From contig NZ_CP083985.1 in NCBI RefSeq assembly GCF_020172665.1, forward strand, positions 4,325,164-4,340,299: a stretch of DNA of 15,136 bases, in the 5' to 3' direction. This document shows positions 14,113-15,136 of the stretch, one piece after another. The notes under the pieces were generated by a model. The model was not told the DNA's origin, did not search any database, and saw only the letters and a program-made list of their open reading frames with translations. Made by a program: the position numbers and the translations under genes. Each line of letters opens with the position of its first letter. Position 1 is the first letter of the stretch. The stretch comes from [Mycobacterium] zoologicum. GTDB taxonomy: Bacteria; Actinomycetota; Actinomycetes; Mycobacteriales; Mycobacteriaceae.

Positions 14113-15136
14113 GCGGCCACCGTGGTTCGGCCACCGAGCCCCGCTACCCGCAGGTGATCCGGGCGCTGTCCATCCCGATCATCCTGTTCTGGCTGGCCGC
14201 CACCGCGGCCACCAATCTGCTGGTGCCGCAGTTGGAGGTCGTCGGCGCCCGCAACGCCGTCTCGCTGTCGCCGCAGGACGCGCCGTCGGTGATGGCCATG
14301 AAGCACATCGGCGAGAAGTTCGGCGAGTTCAGCTCCGACAGCGTGTTGATGATCGTGCTGGAGAGCGACAAAGAGCTTCAAGACGACGCCCACCGGTACT
14401 ACGACCGGCTGGTGGCGAGCCTGCAGGCCGACACCGCCCACGTCGAACACGTGCAGGATTTCTGGGGCGACCGGGTCACCTCGGCGGGCTCGCAGAGCGA
14501 GGACGGCCGGGCCGCCTACGTGCAGGTCCATCTGGCGGGGAATCAGGGTTCGGCCCAGGGCGTGGAATCGGTCGACGCGGTGCGCGAGATCGTGGAGCAC
14601 TCCGATCCGCCGGCCGGCCTGCGGTCGTATGTGACCGGTCAGGCGGCCCTGGTCGCCGACACCAACGAGGCCGGCGACGCCTCCATGGTGAAGATGACCG
14701 GGATCACCCTGGCCGTCATCGCGGTGATGCTGCTGGTGGTGTACCGGTCTTTTCCCACCACCTTGATCGGGCTGCTGGTGGTGGTCACCGAGATGAGCAT
14801 GGCCCGCGGGCTGATCGCGGTGCTGGCCGACTTCCACGTCTTCGCGATCTCCACCTTCGTGGTCAGCATCCTGACCGCGCTGGCGATCGCGGCGGGAACC
14901 GACTACTGGATCTTCCTGATCGGCCGTTACCACGAGGCCCGCAACGCCGGTGAAGATCCCCGATCCGCCCAGCGCACAACGCTGGCCAGCGTCAGCCACG
15001 TGATCCTGGGGTCCGGGCTGACCATCGCCGGGGCGATGCTGTGCCTGCACTTCACCCGGCTGAACTACTTCAACACGCTGGCGGTGCCATGTGCGCTGGG
15101 CATGTTCACCATCCTGTTGATGGGGCTGACGTTCGC
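14109..15136 (+). CDS. mmpL: MmpL-family RND transporter, C-terminal part outside the window
   Basis: The first 342 codons are present and the frame is open at the window edge; complete MmpL proteins are usually about 950-1000 residues. Seen are the first membrane helix (about 20-38), a periplasmic domain (about 40-195), then helices near 197-212, 216-234, 243-262, 264-273, 297-313 and 320-341. AAGTDYWIFLIGRYHEAR (261-278) carries the Asp265-Tyr266 pair that in MmpL proteins forms half of the proton relay within the membrane. The protein exports a lipid, siderophore or drug using the proton gradient; the substrate is not evident. The start ATG overlaps the mmpS stop by 4 nt, and tetR with its palindrome lies upstream of mmpS. 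Confidence 0.95.
   Translation, partial: MSGHRGSATEPRYPQVIRALSIPIILFWLAATAATNLLVPQLEVVGARNAVSLSPQDAPSVMAMKHIGEKFGEFSSDSVLMIVLESDKELQDDAHRYYDRLVASLQADTAHVEHVQDFWGDRVTSAGSQSEDGRAAYVQVHLAGNQGSAQGVESVDAVREIVEHSDPPAGLRSYVTGQAALVADTNEAGDASMVKMTGITLAVIAVMLLVVYRSFPTTLIGLLVVVTEMSMARGLIAVLADFHVFAISTFVVSILTALAIAAGTDYWIFLIGRYHEARNAGEDPRSAQRTTLASVSHVILGSGLTIAGAMLCLHFTRLNYFNTLAVPCALGMFTILLMGLTF

Noticed and set aside
13893..15050. 385-codon minus-strand open frame opposite mmpS-mmpL
   Set aside because: The plus strand encodes clear MmpS and MmpL; this frame is a histidine/glycine/aspartate-rich shadow.

Overview
The window is high-GC actinobacterial DNA and reads as a Mycobacterium or Mycolicibacterium chromosome. 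The signature proteins are an MmpS/MmpL pair, an LdtA-type L,D-transpeptidase, a PepA (Mtb32A-like) secreted protease, a PE-PPE-domain hydrolase and a full-length carboxylic acid reductase. I see no tRNA, rRNA, CRISPR array, insertion sequence or phage gene.

Layout. (1) Positions 1-1780, minus strand: a DUF1275/YoaK-type membrane protein (its C-terminal end runs off the window) sits 14 nt downstream of pepA. (2) 1931-3217, plus strand: a DUF2231-type membrane protein, then ldtA. (3) 3214-3638, minus strand: a region without large genes that holds two likely short ORFs with good ribosome binding sites and a possible promoter. (4) 3639-10337, minus strand: car, an acyltransferase-3/SGNH membrane protein and a rhomboid protease. 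(5) 10380-11486, plus strand: a class I methyltransferase and a small secreted four-cysteine protein. (6) 11489-13543, minus strand: a secreted PE-PPE-domain hydrolase and a TetR regulator. (7) 13666-15136, plus strand: mmpS and the first third or so of mmpL, divergent from tetR across a clear palindrome.

Themes. Most genes concern the cell envelope: peptidoglycan 3-3 cross-linking (LdtA), envelope O-acylation (acyltransferase), membrane and secreted proteolysis (rhomboid, PepA), lipid or siderophore export (MmpS/MmpL) and an exported esterase-like protein. From memory, the order rhomboid, acyltransferase, ldtA resembles the M. tuberculosis block Rv0110, Rv0111 ... Rv0116c. Here car lies between the acyltransferase and ldtA. 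Several genes have a TANNNT -10 element 6-8 nt before the start codon, which suggests leaderless mRNAs, a common mycobacterial arrangement. The least explained part is the short-ORF unit at 3214-3587.
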